DNA of 64,000 bases from CAZGWJ01 sp964529445. GTDB taxonomy: Bacteria > Oederibacteriota > Muellerivitia > Muellerivitales > Muellerivitaceae. Location: positions 29,589 through 93,588 of the forward strand of contig CAZGWJ010000001.1 of assembly GCA_964529445.1 (NCBI GenBank). The letters are read 5' to 3'. The translations under genes were made by a program, and so were the position numbers. The notes under the pieces were generated by a model. It was not told where the DNA came from. It ran no database searches and saw nothing but the letters and a program-made list of their open reading frames with translations. Shown here one piece after another: positions 9,469-18,466 of this stretch (the stretch's first letter is position 1; each line of letters starts with the position of its first letter).

Positions 9469-9477
9469 ATGATATCA
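9469..9477 (-). promoter_or_regulatory. Extended -10 upstream of the small membrane protein operon
   Basis: TGA-TATCAT on the minus strand (TATCAT at 9474-9469) lies about 60 nt before the ATG at 9408. It would drive the membrane protein, methyltransferase and sulfatase-like genes independently of the hpn genes. No convincing -35 is seen. Confidence 0.35.
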
Positions 9478-9567
9478 CCTCTCTGGATCGATGTCGGCGG
9501 ACCGAGGGGCATGAGAGAGTCTGCGGTGGAGTCTCGAAACGTCCAGGGAGGCCGGAAATCGGCCGTT

Positions 9568-9924
9568 CTACCGTGGAAAAGTGTGCTTCCTTGACGGGCG
9601 CATGTTGCGCTGTTCCTCAAGGCGCTTCTGGATTTTCGCAAGCCGATGATTCCAGCGCTTCTGGAGGTCGGGAGAGAGTAGCAAACTCTTCACATTGAGG
9701 TCCATGAGGGGGACGCATTCATGCAAGGTTTGCAAGGCCTCTTCGAGATGTTCGGGGTGGAGCGCCCTATCCGTCAGTTCGGCCAGGCGGTTCACCTTGC
9801 GCCGCAGGCGGTCGACGGCCGCGTTCTTGCCGGCCAGGTTCATGCGCTGGTAGAGCTTGTTGACTTCGCCAGCGAGGTCCAGGCAGTCGCGCGCGAGATC
9901 GTCCGTGGGTGTCACGGAATCCAT
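9568..9924 (-). CDS. Conserved-looking small helical protein downstream of hpnE
   Basis: A protein of 118 residues, strongly helical and charged, with no hydrophobic segment. It reads as coiled-coil-like from residue 20 to 108 (for example DRLRRKVNRLAELTDRAL). I do not recognise the family. I chose the ATG at 9924 because it follows AGGTGATGG and lies 8 nt after the hpnE stop, so it is probably the fourth gene of the hpnCDE transcript. The frame stays open further upstream, but that part overlaps hpnE and is an artefact. A link to squalene or hopanoid metabolism rests on position only. Confidence 0.6.
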   Translation of the reverse strand: MDSVTPTDDLARDCLDLAGEVNKLYQRMNLAGKNAAVDRLRRKVNRLAELTDRALHPEHLEEALQTLHECVPLMDLNVKSLLLSPDLQKRWNHRLAKIQKRLEEQRNMRPSRKHTFPR

Positions 9925-9931
9925 GATGCCA

Positions 9932-11287
9932 TCACCTGGAGCGGTCGGGAAGCATGAAATCCAGGGCGGCCTGGGCGGCGCGATGTCCGGAAAGGACGGC
10001 ACCCTCGACCGTGGCGGGAAGCCCCGTGTCCGTCCAGTCCCCGGCCAGGAGCATGCCGGGAATCTCCGTCGCACAGGGGGAGCGGTGACGGAGGGCATCC
10101 GGGTCGAGGCGCGGGGTGGCGGCCATCTCGCGAACGACCTTCGCGTGACGGACGACGAAGGAGGCCGCCCGGAAGGCGAGTCGTTCCCGCAGTTCACCGA
10201 CCGCCCGCGAGACGATCTCGCCGTCACCGCGATGGGCCAGGTCCTGCGCGGCGCTGGCTACGAGCGAGAGGTACTGGCCCCGCCCGGAAGGGCAACGCCA
10301 GCCCCAGTTCTCGTTGCGGTTGAAGGCCCAGTCGAAGCGTGCGCCGGAAAGCCCCGTGAAAGGTTCTGAAAGGACCTGCCGATCGAGAAGCGCGTTGACC
10401 GACAGGATGGATGATTTCACGAGCGCCGACGGATCCCCTCCGATCGGGGGTGCGTCCCCGCCGAGGTGTGCCTTGAGGAACCAGGGAGGGACCGCCCAAA
10501 GGAGGAGTTCCCCCGCGTGCTCCGCCCCCGTGGTGTCCCCGATGAGGAATCGTCCATCCCGGAACGCGAATCCGCGAACCGGGCGTCGCAGGAGGAGTTC
10601 GCTGCCGCGCGTTGCGAGCCAAGGCGCCAGCCGCGGGAAGAGGACGTCCCCCAGGGGAAGGCGTGGGATCCCGATGGCGCTGTCGAAACGGCGATGGGAG
10701 AAGATGCGCCGCATCGCGACCGCCAACAGGGCCAACGGCGCCTGATCCGGTTCGAGGTTCACGATGGATCGGGCGAGGGGCACCCAGAACCTTTCGCGGG
10801 AGACGGGACCCTGTCCCATCTGGTCCAGGAAACCGGCCACGGAAAGGTTCCGCAGATCCGGCCGCAGGTCGGGCAGTCGCAGGGACCGAAGTGCCGACGC
10901 GAGGGCTTTCTTTTCGGGTCCGGGGAAGGCGTCCGAGAAGAACAACCCGGCGGCCAGATGGAAGGGCGCGGGGAGGGGCCAGGCGGAAAGGGAACTCCTC
11001 CAACCGCCGGGAGCGATCCAGGAGAGGGAAAGGGGGTCATGCCAGCGGATCTCGCTTTCGGCGTTGAGCCGACGGAAGAGCGCCAGGGTTTCCTTGTAAC
11101 AACCCATGAGCAGGTGGGGGCTGTTGTCGAAGGGCGCGGGAAACATGTCCGAAGGCGCCGAGGATGACCAACGCCCGCCCGGATGACCGTGCGCCTCGAG
11201 GAGGGTGACCTTCACGCCGGCTTCCGCGAGGGCGGTTGCTGCGGCCGTCCCGGCGAGGCCCGCGCCGACGACGAGAGCGGACCTCAT
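9932..11287 (-). CDS. hpnE: Hydroxysqualene dehydroxylase HpnE
   Basis: The protein has 451 residues. VGAGLAGTAAATAL at residues 6-19 is the FAD-binding Rossmann motif, followed by the Glu ending beta-2 and GHPGGRW, typical of the phytoene desaturase/HpnE family. The C-terminal GMLLAGDWTDTGLPATVEGA closes the FAD site. It reduces hydroxysqualene to squalene, the last step of the HpnCDE route. The ATG at 11287 overlaps the hpnD stop as ATGA. The frame is open for another 540 nt upstream, but this lies inside hpnD in another frame and is not coding. Confidence 0.92.
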   Translation of the reverse strand: MRSALVVGAGLAGTAAATALAEAGVKVTLLEAHGHPGGRWSSSAPSDMFPAPFDNSPHLLMGCYKETLALFRRLNAESEIRWHDPLSLSWIAPGGWRSSLSAWPLPAPFHLAAGLFFSDAFPGPEKKALASALRSLRLPDLRPDLRNLSVAGFLDQMGQGPVSRERFWVPLARSIVNLEPDQAPLALLAVAMRRIFSHRRFDSAIGIPRLPLGDVLFPRLAPWLATRGSELLLRRPVRGFAFRDGRFLIGDTTGAEHAGELLLWAVPPWFLKAHLGGDAPPIGGDPSALVKSSILSVNALLDRQVLSEPFTGLSGARFDWAFNRNENWGWRCPSGRGQYLSLVASAAQDLAHRGDGEIVSRAVGELRERLAFRAASFVVRHAKVVREMAATPRLDPDALRHRSPCATEIPGMLLAGDWTDTGLPATVEGAVLSGHRAAQAALDFMLPDRSR

Positions 11288-12129
11288 GAGGGTTGGCCGA
11301 TCCGTCCGGTGAGGCAGCGCAACCAGGCGCCCGCCACGGCGGCGGCCTTTCGAAAGGTTGAAAGGCGGATCCGCCCGGCGAGGGCGCGGGACGGTTTTTC
11401 GTAAAGGAGCCGGTGGATCGGGAGGTAGACCGCCGCAATGGCCTCGGCCGTCGACAGGGCCCCCCGCTCCCGGGCGGAAAGGGCTCGGCACGCGGCTTTC
11501 CATGAATCCAGGGCACGGTCGAGTTGGAAGCGCGCGAAGGCGTCCCAGGCGGGACCCGCCTGCGGAAGGCGCCCGGGTTCGAGGTCGAACCGGCGCCACT
11601 CCGAAGCCGGGAGATAGAGGCGGCCCATCGCAAGGTCCTCCCTCACGTCGCGCACCACGTTGGTCAACTGGAGGAAAAGACCCAGGTTCATCGCATAGGT
11701 TCGGTGGGCCGCGTCCTTGTATCCGAAGATCTCCATGCTGGAAAGACCGGGCCCGCCGGCGACCTTCGATGCGTAATCCCTCAGCTGGGCGAAGCGGGTG
11801 AGGCGGACACGGCCCAGATCCCGGGCGCATCCATCCAGGACCGCGAGAAGCGGCGGGAGGGTCACGCCGAGAGGGAGCGCGGCGGACAGGAAGGGGCCGA
11901 GGATCGGATGGTCCGATCGCCCCCTTGAAAACCCGGTTTTCAGGTCCCGCCGCAGGGCGTCCAGGCGCCTTCTTTTTTCGGAGATCGATCCGGGCTCGTC
12001 CACGATGTCATCGGCTTCGCGGCAGAAACGGTAAAGACCCATCAACGCCCTGCGCCGGGCGGCGGGCAACAGGAGCATGGGCAGGTAGAAATTCGTCAGC
12101 TTGTTCAAGGATGCTTGCTTGGCGGTCAT
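11284..12129 (-). CDS. hpnD: Presqualene diphosphate synthase HpnD
   Basis: A 281-residue trans-prenyltransferase of the squalene/phytoene synthase family. The first Asp-rich motif is DDIVDE (residues 40-45). The second is NVVRDVREDLAMGRLYLP near residue 160. Both bind Mg-diphosphate. It joins two farnesyl diphosphates to presqualene diphosphate. The start is the ATG at 12129, which overlaps the hpnC stop (ATGA). The length matches the family. The order hpnC-hpnD-hpnE is the usual bacterial squalene cluster. No squalene-hopene cyclase is in this window. Confidence 0.93.
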   Translation of the reverse strand: MTAKQASLNKLTNFYLPMLLLPAARRRALMGLYRFCREADDIVDEPGSISEKRRRLDALRRDLKTGFSRGRSDHPILGPFLSAALPLGVTLPPLLAVLDGCARDLGRVRLTRFAQLRDYASKVAGGPGLSSMEIFGYKDAAHRTYAMNLGLFLQLTNVVRDVREDLAMGRLYLPASEWRRFDLEPGRLPQAGPAWDAFARFQLDRALDSWKAACRALSARERGALSTAEAIAAVYLPIHRLLYEKPSRALAGRIRLSTFRKAAAVAGAWLRCLTGRIGQPS

Positions 12130-12998
12130 GGCAGGAGCGCTTTCACGAGGAGTGCGGCTTTTCCAGCCGCGCTCCAGGCGGGGCGGCGTTCCAGGACGCC
12201 GGGACCCAGGTCGCGTATCCGGTCGAGGAGGCCCTGGCCCCCGAGAACCGTGGCCTTGATCTCGAGTCGCAGGCGCCCGGTCAGGGCGTCGATCAGGGGA
12301 CGACCCCGGGAATAGTAGTCCTGTGTGAAGGCGACCATGGAGGCGACCAGGCGTCCCGCCTCCTCCGTGGGGCGGCGCTCCAGGAGATCCTTCTCCGTGA
12401 CACCGGCCCGACGCCATTCGCTCCTCGGGTAATAGATGCGTCCCCGGGCGAGGTCCACGGAGGAATCCTGCCAAAAATTGATGAGCTGGAGCCCCGAGCA
12501 GATGTGGTCCGAGAGGGAGTGCAGTTTTTCGTCGCGCACGCCGTGGATGAGGAGGACCATGCGGCCGACGGGGTTTGCGCTGTGGCGGCAGTAATCGAGG
12601 AGTCGCTCCCAGGTGGACCAGCGATGGATGGCGACGTCCATGCGGAAGGCCTTGAGAAGATCGAGCGGCAGTTTCGGGGGGATCTGGAAGGTGCGCAGGG
12701 TATGGGCGAAAGCCGTGAGGATTGGTGGAGCCGGACGATCCTTCAGGGCCGAACGCAGTCCGTTTTCCCATGCCGCGAGGTCGCGCAGTCGGGACCTCGG
12801 GGTCCGGCCGGGACCGTCCTCGTCGGCGTAATCGTCGGCGACGCGGGCGAAGGCGTAGAGGGCCGCCACATGGGGTCGAAGTCGTTTCTCCACCAGGAGG
12901 GAGGCGACGGGGAAGTTCTCGTAATGGGCGCGCGCCATCCGCTGCGCCTCGTCATAGGCGCCGGAGAGGGTGTCGGGGACCCGATGGGGCGAGATCAT
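12126..12998 (-). CDS. hpnC: Hydroxysqualene synthase HpnC
   Basis: A 290-residue squalene/phytoene synthase family protein with ADDYADE (residues 54-60) and NFWQDSSVDLARGRIYYP as the two Asp-rich motifs. HpnC converts presqualene diphosphate to hydroxysqualene. It is first in the hpnCDE operon. The ATG at 12998 follows AAGG with a 4-nt gap. A possible -10 (TATAGT, minus strand 13013-13008) lies only 9 nt before the ATG, so the leader would be very short or absent. The assignment to HpnC rather than HpnD rests on position and on the second motif. Confidence 0.9.
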   Translation of the reverse strand: MISPHRVPDTLSGAYDEAQRMARAHYENFPVASLLVEKRLRPHVAALYAFARVADDYADEDGPGRTPRSRLRDLAAWENGLRSALKDRPAPPILTAFAHTLRTFQIPPKLPLDLLKAFRMDVAIHRWSTWERLLDYCRHSANPVGRMVLLIHGVRDEKLHSLSDHICSGLQLINFWQDSSVDLARGRIYYPRSEWRRAGVTEKDLLERRPTEEAGRLVASMVAFTQDYYSRGRPLIDALTGRLRLEIKATVLGGQGLLDRIRDLGPGVLERRPAWSAAGKAALLVKALLP

Positions 12999-13139
12999 GG
13001 AACCTTAACTATAACGGTTCACTAAAAGACCCGCGAAGGGAAAAAGGACGTTCGACCTCCGGGCAATCGGGGATCCGGACAGAGGTTATTCGTTGTCCAA
13101 ATGGGGGGCGATTTCCAGGCCCGTTAAAGGAGGGGCATT

Positions 13140-13148
13140 TGATAGAAT
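13140..13148 (+). promoter_or_regulatory. Extended -10 promoter of the six-repeat lipoprotein gene
   Basis: TGA-TAGAAT at 13140-13148 lies 46 nt before the ATG at 13195, which has its own GGAGG site. There is no clear -35. The same TG-N-TAGAAT form recurs before other genes in the window. Confidence 0.45.
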
Positions 13149-13194
13149 AAACATCCGTTTTACAGGGCCATTTTCTATGTTGGAGGATGATTCG

Positions 13195-15526
13195 ATGAGA
13201 AAGAGAACCCCGATCCTGGTCGCCTTCCTTGCGCTGGTGTTGTCGGTCGGACTCCATGCCTGCAAGAGCAAGGACAACCCCGTTGCGCCGCCTGCCACGA
13301 CGAATCCTCCCACGAGCACCTTCACGCTGTGCGTGAACGCCTCCAATACCCCCTGCACCTGGAGCCCGACGCCCACTCGCACGCCTTCCCCGACTCGCAC
13401 CCCCTCCGCTACTTTCACGGCCACCACACCGGGTGCCGCCACCTTCACACCGACCCTCACGCCCACGGCGACCAACACCTGGTCGCCCACCCTTTCCTTC
13501 ACGAACACCTTCACCTCGCCGCCCACGGCTACCTTCACCAACACGAACACGCCCTATACGGGAAGCGGCATCCAGGGCAATGTCACCTTCACGGGTGGGG
13601 GATTGAGCACCACCAACCCCGCCTACCTTTACGTGTCCTCCCATCCCTCTTTCATGGCGGAGGGGAGATCCGCAACCCTCACGACGAACGGAGGAGCCTA
13701 CTTCATCTCTCCCATGGGGTTGGGGACCTACTACATGGTGGTCTGGAGGGATGGGAACGCCGATGGGGATTACGTCGATCACCCCCGGCAGGGCGACTAT
13801 TACCAGATCTACCAGGGTGATTCCACCCTCCCGGCCGTGGACGGTATCGCCGTCACGGCGGGCGGGATGACTACCGTGGACGTGACCCTCACGACGGATT
13901 ACCGATTCAGCGGCATCTCCGGGAACGTCTATTACCTGGGGAGCGGGACCGTGGACAACGAGCACCGTCTCTATGTCCAATCCTACACCGACGCCACCTA
14001 CATGACACAGGACCCCAACCAGATCGGGCCGGGGGACGTGACGTCGAACGGCGGCCGTTACGATTGCCTCAGCACCAGCGCGGGCCCTCTGTACCAGTTG
14101 GTCTTCTATGACGCCGACGGCAGCGACGCGCTCTCGCCGGGCGACCCCTTCGTCGTGACCGGGGCCTACACCCCGTCCGTATCTCTCAGCCGCAACGTGA
14201 CCTTCGGGGACGGCGTGGCGGGCGGCGACCTGGAGAACGAGTGGGAAGACATCACGGGCACTCTTCGGGCGGCCGGAACCCTGCAGTATTCCGGGAGCGT
14301 GACCCAGGTGTCCGCCTCCAATCCCATCATTCTCGCGGCCTGGCTCGACCCGAATCTGGACAGCGATCCAGTCGCCCAGTACGTGTACTACAACGGCGCA
14401 AGCGGGGGCTATTTGTTCAACCCCCCGGTGGGCGGGCCCTTCTACGCCATCGCGATCATGTTGGCGGGAGGTCTTGCCAATAACGGGCCCTCCGTCGGCG
14501 ACCCGTACTACGTCATCGACACGGGTTGTTCCGTGCCGCCCACGGCGTGGACCGTTTCGGGACCCTCGTCGCTGGATATCACGATCAACGACTCTTGCCG
14601 CCTGGAGGGCGTCTACGGCACCGCGAACTACACCGGCGGCGTGACGGAGGTGAACGGGGACAACCGCCTCTGCACCGCGGCCTATGCCGATCCCCTCTAC
14701 CAGACCCGCGTGGGTTTTGTCGAGGATGTGAGCACCAATGGCGGGCGATACGACCTGCTTTGCCCCGGTTCGGCGGGAACGACCCTCTACCAGCTGGCAT
14801 GGCTCGATGCCGACGGCGACCGGCGCCTGGATGTGGGCGAGATCTACGAGGCGCAGGGTCCCTTCGTGTCGGGGATCGCCATGACGCGGGACATCAGCAT
14901 CGGGGATGACAAGGTGTGGACGGGACGGTTCCTCCAGGGGAAGGTGAGCTATTCCGGGGCGGGGAGCGTGAACGCCACCTATCCGCTCCTGGCCCACCTG
15001 GAATGCAATGCCACCTTCGACGGGAGCTGTCCAGGATGGGAGAACCGGGACGAGGAGGTCTGGGTGAATGGCGGGTACTACCATATCCCGGTGCCGCTGA
15101 CCTACTCGACCGTCTACGCGGCCTTCGTCTACAACGCGGCGGGGCTTCCGATGATCGACGGGCCCCACGACGCTTCCCGACGTGGTGGTGGGGACCACCT
15201 GCATGATCCCGGGAGTGAGGGGCTTGGTGACCTATATCCCTGGCGGGGTGAGCGAGAGCTGTCCCCTCTACGTGAGGGCCTATGCCGACCTCGCCCGTAC
15301 CATCGAACTGGGGACGGCCCGGACGTTCGCGAGCGGCGGTCGTTATGATGTCGTGCTCACGAACACGGCGCCTGGGACGACCGTCCACTTGCGGGCCTAT
15401 TACGACACCAACTGCAACCACGACATCGATGCCGGCGACAAATGGGACGATGTGGGTTCGGCCGTGGTGGATCTCGGGGTGGCCAGCAACAACATCAGCT
15501 TCTCGGGCAGCAACACGCTCCCTTAA
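13195..15526 (+). CDS. Six-repeat cell-surface lipoprotein with Thr/Pro stalk, apparent frameshift
   Basis: The start is the ATG at 13195 after GGAGG. A type II signal peptide ends in GLHAC (Cys22). A Thr/Pro-rich stalk (residues 40-115) leads to six similar units that begin near 13564, 13912, 14250, 14599, 14932 and 15223. Each opens with a G-x-x-GxVxYxG-like strand and contains a Tyr-rich DADGD-type loop, resembling carboxypeptidase-regulatory or Cna-B-like beta folds. The reading frame breaks near 15165-15180. The first frame runs into non-homologous residues to 15348, while the +1 frame continues with the sixth repeat to the TAA at 15526. One surplus base, for example in CCCC near 15164, explains this. 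It may be a sequencing error or a real mutation. Function is unknown; probably surface adhesion. Confidence 0.75.
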
Positions 15527-15538
15527 GGGATGGCAGGG

Positions 15539-15574
15539 AGGCCCGGCTTCCGGAAGGAGGCCGGGCCTTTTTTA
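15539..15574 (+). terminator. Rho-independent terminator of the repeat lipoprotein gene
   Basis: A perfect 9-bp stem AGGCCCGGC (15539-15547) and GCCGGGCCT (15560-15568) is followed at once by a T-run. It starts 12 nt after the stop. Confidence 0.9.
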
Positions 15575-15812
15575 TTGATTTGCAGTAGGTGGGGCAAGGT
15601 TGAAAAGGCGGGTGTTTCTTTATATAGTAACGGGCCTTCAATGCCTTTCGGGTTCTCTTGCCCCGAATGGTGAGGGGCCCGAAGGGCCGCTCGAATCCAT
15701 TGCGGGGCCTTTCGACTTGGCTCAAGGTTCAGGGTCCGGTGAGGGGTGAAGGAAGCTAGGGACGTTTATACCGACCGCGAAGATGAAGATGGTTTTGTGC
15801 GGCAAGTATAAT

Positions 15813-15982
15813 GTCCTCTTTGGGTGTTGTGATCGCAAAGACCGAAAAACGGGTCTTTCCGATGGTTCGATGACAGAGGACGTTTACATCGAGTGGACGG
15901 ATTGGGAGTAGGTATAAGACACTCGATGTAACGCCGATTTCTTTTGTCAGGATTACGAAAAACAAAGTGCGGTTTTTCGTAA
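15813..15982. other. Multi-stem region, candidate structured RNA, no gene found
   Basis: This spacer (15575-16001) has no credible gene but a dense set of perfect inverted repeats. GTCCTCT/AGAGGAC (15813-15819 with 15875-15881) encloses an AAAGACC/GGTCTTT hairpin (15837-15843 with 15852-15858), which is extended by ATCG/CGAT. A 12-bp stem TTACATCGAGTG/CACTCGATGTAA follows (15884-15895 with 15920-15931). An 11-bp stem TTACGAAAAAC/GTTTTTCGTAA ends it (15953-15963 with 15972-15982). It matches no RNA family I recognise. The strand is undetermined. Confidence 0.4.
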
Positions 15983-16001
15983 AGCGAGTCGGTTGATAAT
16001 C

Positions 16002-16078
16002 GGACGTTTAGCTCAGCTGGTTAGAGCGTCGCGTTCACATCGCGAAGGTCGCTGGTTCAAGTCCAGCAACGTCCACCA
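16002..16078 (+). tRNA. tRNA-Val (anticodon CAC)
   Basis: A complete cloverleaf can be drawn. The acceptor is GGACGTT/AACGTCC, the D arm GCTC/GAGC, and the anticodon stem TCGCG/CGCGA with loop TTCACAT. The T arm is GCTGG/CCAGC with loop TTCAAGT, and CCA is encoded at 16076-16078. Anticodon CAC reads GUG (Val). Confidence 0.97.
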
Positions 16079-16086
16079 CCCAGAAC

Positions 16087-16117
16087 AAAGGGTCTTGCCG
16101 AGCGGCAAGGCCCTTTT
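16087..16117 (+). terminator. Terminator after tRNA-Val
   Basis: AAAGGGTCTTGCCG (16087-16100) pairs with CGGCAAGGCCCTTT (16103-16116) through 14 positions with one T-G pair and a 2-nt loop, running into T residues. Confidence 0.85.
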
Positions 16118-16180
16118 GTGTTTTAAGGGGACGTTGTCTCACCACCTTGTTGTGTCCGGTGGACGCTGTCTTACCAGTAC

Positions 16181-16218
16181 CCAAAAGGCCCCCCGCTATG
16201 CGGCGGGGGGCCTTTTGG
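16181..16218. terminator. Bidirectional terminator between tRNA-Val and pckG
   Basis: A perfect 16-bp inverted repeat (16181-16196 with 16203-16218) has a 6-nt loop, A-rich on the outer left arm and T-rich on the outer right arm. It can stop transcription from either side and lies between genes on opposite strands. Confidence 0.85.
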
Positions 16219-16239
16219 TTTAAACAACGGATCTCACGA

Positions 16240-16395
16240 ACCCCTCTCCCTTGATCCCTCCCCCGCGAGCAGAGGAGGGAGATGGTTTTTCCCTCGCCCG
16301 TTTACGGGAGAGGGCCGAGCCGCCCGAGGCCACCCGCCGAGGGCGAAGTTGGCTCGCACAGATTCAGGGAATCTGCGAAGGGAGAGGGGGCCAAG
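16240..16395. repeat. C-rich/G-rich interspersed palindromic repeat tract
   Basis: CCCTCTCCC-type and GGGAGAGGG-type arms alternate here, with CGTTTACG and similar loops. This is one member of a dispersed family also seen near 27695, 35430, 42560, 56365, 62875, 63065 and 63245. It sits just 3' of pckG. Confidence 0.6.
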
Positions 16396-16402
16396 GCAGT
16401 GG

Positions 16403-18184
16403 TCAGCCCAGGCGTTTCCTCAGCGCCTCCATCTGGTCCTTCATCTTGGAAGGGAGACGATCGCCAAAGGTCGCGAAATACTTCTCCGCGTCGGCGAGGT
16501 CGCTCTTGAAGGATTCCTTGTTCACGCGCATCAGTTCCGCGTAGTCCTCCTTCGAGAGGTCCAGGCCCTTGAGGTCCAGGTCGCCTTCCCGGGGCATCCA
16601 TCCGATGGGGGTCTTTTCCGCGTCCACCTTGCCCTCCACGCGCTCGCACATCCACTTCAGCACGCGGGCGTTCTCCCCGAAGCCGGGCCACAACCAGCGG
16701 CCCTGCCGGTCCTTTCGGAACCAGTTCACGTAGAAGCAGGTCGGGGCGTTCTCGCCGAGTTTCTCGCCCATGCGGAACCAGTGGGCGAGGTAATCGCCGG
16801 CGTGGTAACCGATGAAGGGGGTCATGGCGAAGGGGTCCCGGCGCAGTTTCTGGCCCACGTCCAGGGCCGCGGCCGTGGTCTCGGAGGCCGCCGTGGCACC
16901 CAGGAACACTCCGTGGTCGAAGTCGAACGCCTGGTGCACCAAGGGGATCGTCGTCGATCGGCGCCCGCCGAACACGAAGATGTCGATGGGAACGCCGTTC
17001 GGGTCCTCCCAGTCGGGGCAGATGACCGGGCATTGCGAGGCGGGCGCCGTGAATCGCGCGTTGGCGTGCGCCGCCGGCTCCTTGCAGGCCGGCGTCCACT
17101 CGTTGCCCTTCCAGTCGATGGCGTGCTCGCAGGCGGCATCGTGCCCCTCCCACCAGACGTCCCCATCGTCCGTGAGGGCGCAGTTGGTGAAGATGGTGTT
17201 CCTCTCGGCCGAACGCATGGCCATGGGGTTCGACTTCATCGAGGTGCCGGGCGCCACACCGAAGAAGCCGGCCTCGGGATTGATGGCGTAGAGGCGGCCG
17301 TCAGGGCCGATCTTCATCCAGGCGATGTCGTCCCCGATGCATTCGGCCTTCCATCCGGGGATCGTGGGGGTCAGCATGGCGAGGTTGGTCTTGCCGCAGG
17401 CCGAGGGGAAAGCCGCGGCAATATGGAACCGGCGTCCCTCGGGGTTCGTGAGGCGCAGGATGAGCATGTGCTCGGCGAGCCAGCCCTCCTGACGACCCAT
17501 GAAGGACGCGATGCGAAGGGCCAGGCACTTCTTGCCGAGAAGCGCGTTGCCCCCGTAGCCGGAACCGTAGGACCAGATGAGTGTTTCCTCGGGAAAGTGC
17601 GCGATGTACTTCTGCTCGATGGGGGCGCAGGGCCAGGGCTTGTCCTTCTGCCCGGCGGCCAGGGGAGCCCCGATGGAGTGGAGACAGGGGACGAACTCGC
17701 CGTCCGAACCCAGGGTTTCCAGGACTTTCTTCCCGACGCGGGTCATGATGTGCATGTTGACGACGACGTAGGCCGAGTCGGTGATCTCCACGCCGATCTT
17801 GGCGATAGGACTGCCGATGGGTCCCATGGAGAAGGGAATGACGTACATCGTGCGGCCCCTCATGCATCCGTCGTAGAGCTGGCGCATGGTTTTTTTGAGC
17901 TCTCCGGGGTCGATCCAGTTGTTCGTGGGGCCCGCGTCCTCCTGCTTCCGGGAGGCGATATAGGTGCGGTTCTCCACACGGGCCACATCGGAAGGGTCCG
18001 AACGGAACAGGAAACTGTTCGGCCTCTTGCGCACGTTCAGGCGGGTCGCGGCGCCGGTAGCGACCATTTCCTCCAGCAACCGGTCGTATTCGTCCCTGGA
18101 CCCGTCGGCCCAGACGACACGGTCGGGTTTGCAGAGGGTCTTGATCTCCTCCACCCAGGCGAGAAGTTTCTTGTGTTCCGTCAT
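16403..18184 (-). CDS. pckG: Phosphoenolpyruvate carboxykinase (GTP)
   Basis: The protein has 593 residues, the usual length for the GTP-dependent class. FPSACGKTN (259-267) is the kinase-1 P-loop with the class-specific reactive Cys. IGDDIAWM is kinase-2. YVIPFSMGPIGSP and GSGYGGNALLGKKC are conserved substrate-loop motifs. It interconverts oxaloacetate + GTP and PEP + CO2 + GDP at the gluconeogenesis/anaplerosis node. The ATG at 18184 follows AAGGAGGAG. A possible -10 TATAGA (minus strand, 18221-18216) lies 31 nt upstream. It is transcribed alone and bounded by a strong terminator. Confidence 0.97.
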   Translation of the reverse strand: MTEHKKLLAWVEEIKTLCKPDRVVWADGSRDEYDRLLEEMVATGAATRLNVRKRPNSFLFRSDPSDVARVENRTYIASRKQEDAGPTNNWIDPGELKKTMRQLYDGCMRGRTMYVIPFSMGPIGSPIAKIGVEITDSAYVVVNMHIMTRVGKKVLETLGSDGEFVPCLHSIGAPLAAGQKDKPWPCAPIEQKYIAHFPEETLIWSYGSGYGGNALLGKKCLALRIASFMGRQEGWLAEHMLILRLTNPEGRRFHIAAAFPSACGKTNLAMLTPTIPGWKAECIGDDIAWMKIGPDGRLYAINPEAGFFGVAPGTSMKSNPMAMRSAERNTIFTNCALTDDGDVWWEGHDAACEHAIDWKGNEWTPACKEPAAHANARFTAPASQCPVICPDWEDPNGVPIDIFVFGGRRSTTIPLVHQAFDFDHGVFLGATAASETTAAALDVGQKLRRDPFAMTPFIGYHAGDYLAHWFRMGEKLGENAPTCFYVNWFRKDRQGRWLWPGFGENARVLKWMCERVEGKVDAEKTPIGWMPREGDLDLKGLDLSKEDYAELMRVNKESFKSDLADAEKYFATFGDRLPSKMKDQMEALRKRLG

Positions 18185-18360
18185 GACGCTCCTCCTTCAA
18201 GAAGGCCCGAAGCCCTCTATATTCCCCGTGGCAACCCGCCCGGGGTTGGGCGAGAGTTTAACAACGCAGGCAAGCAATAACAACAAATATCCCCCGTTTT
18301 TCGAGTCCTGCGCTTTCGGGGGGGCCGATGGGGGAAGGATTCTTCGGGCTGGGCGTTATG

Positions 18361-18466
18361 GGTGTGAAAGGTTTGAAAAGTGTGAAGGTGTGAAAGGGCA
18401 GGAAAAAGATGAACTTTTGGGTTGTTCTCCGCGTCTCTGCGTTTCCGCGGTTCCCGTTCCTGTGTT
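18361..18466. repeat. Intergenic repeat, CTCTGCGTTTCCGCGGTT type, one half
   Basis: The 283-nt spacer between the kinase-like gene and pckG contains GTGTGAA-type short tandem words (18361-18400). A TCTCTGCG-TTTCCGCGG segment follows (18425-18452). The latter matches one arm of the longer inverted repeats at 20222-20440, 20921-21060 and 24203-24312. No gene is seen. Confidence 0.5.

Noticed and set aside
9932..11830. Extension of hpnE by 181 codons
   Set aside because: The extra N-terminus lies within hpnD in another frame. The ATG at 11287 begins the FAD motif and overlaps the hpnD stop.
13380..13560. Regular short repeats as a possible CRISPR array
   Set aside because: The periodicity is that of Thr/Pro codons in a continuous reading frame; there are no constant repeats with unique spacers. 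The same holds for 63640-64000.
13009..15204. Minus-strand open frame of 731 codons opposite the repeat lipoprotein
   Set aside because: Its composition (Arg, Gly, Val, His-rich, no domains) is that of an antisense frame in GC-rich DNA.
15756..15965. 69-codon minus-strand frame between the lipoprotein and tRNA-Val
   Set aside because: No ribosome site and no recognisable protein; the strong inverted repeats explain the region better.
15953..15982. Terminator before tRNA-Val
   Set aside because: The 11-bp stem is not followed by a T-run on either strand.
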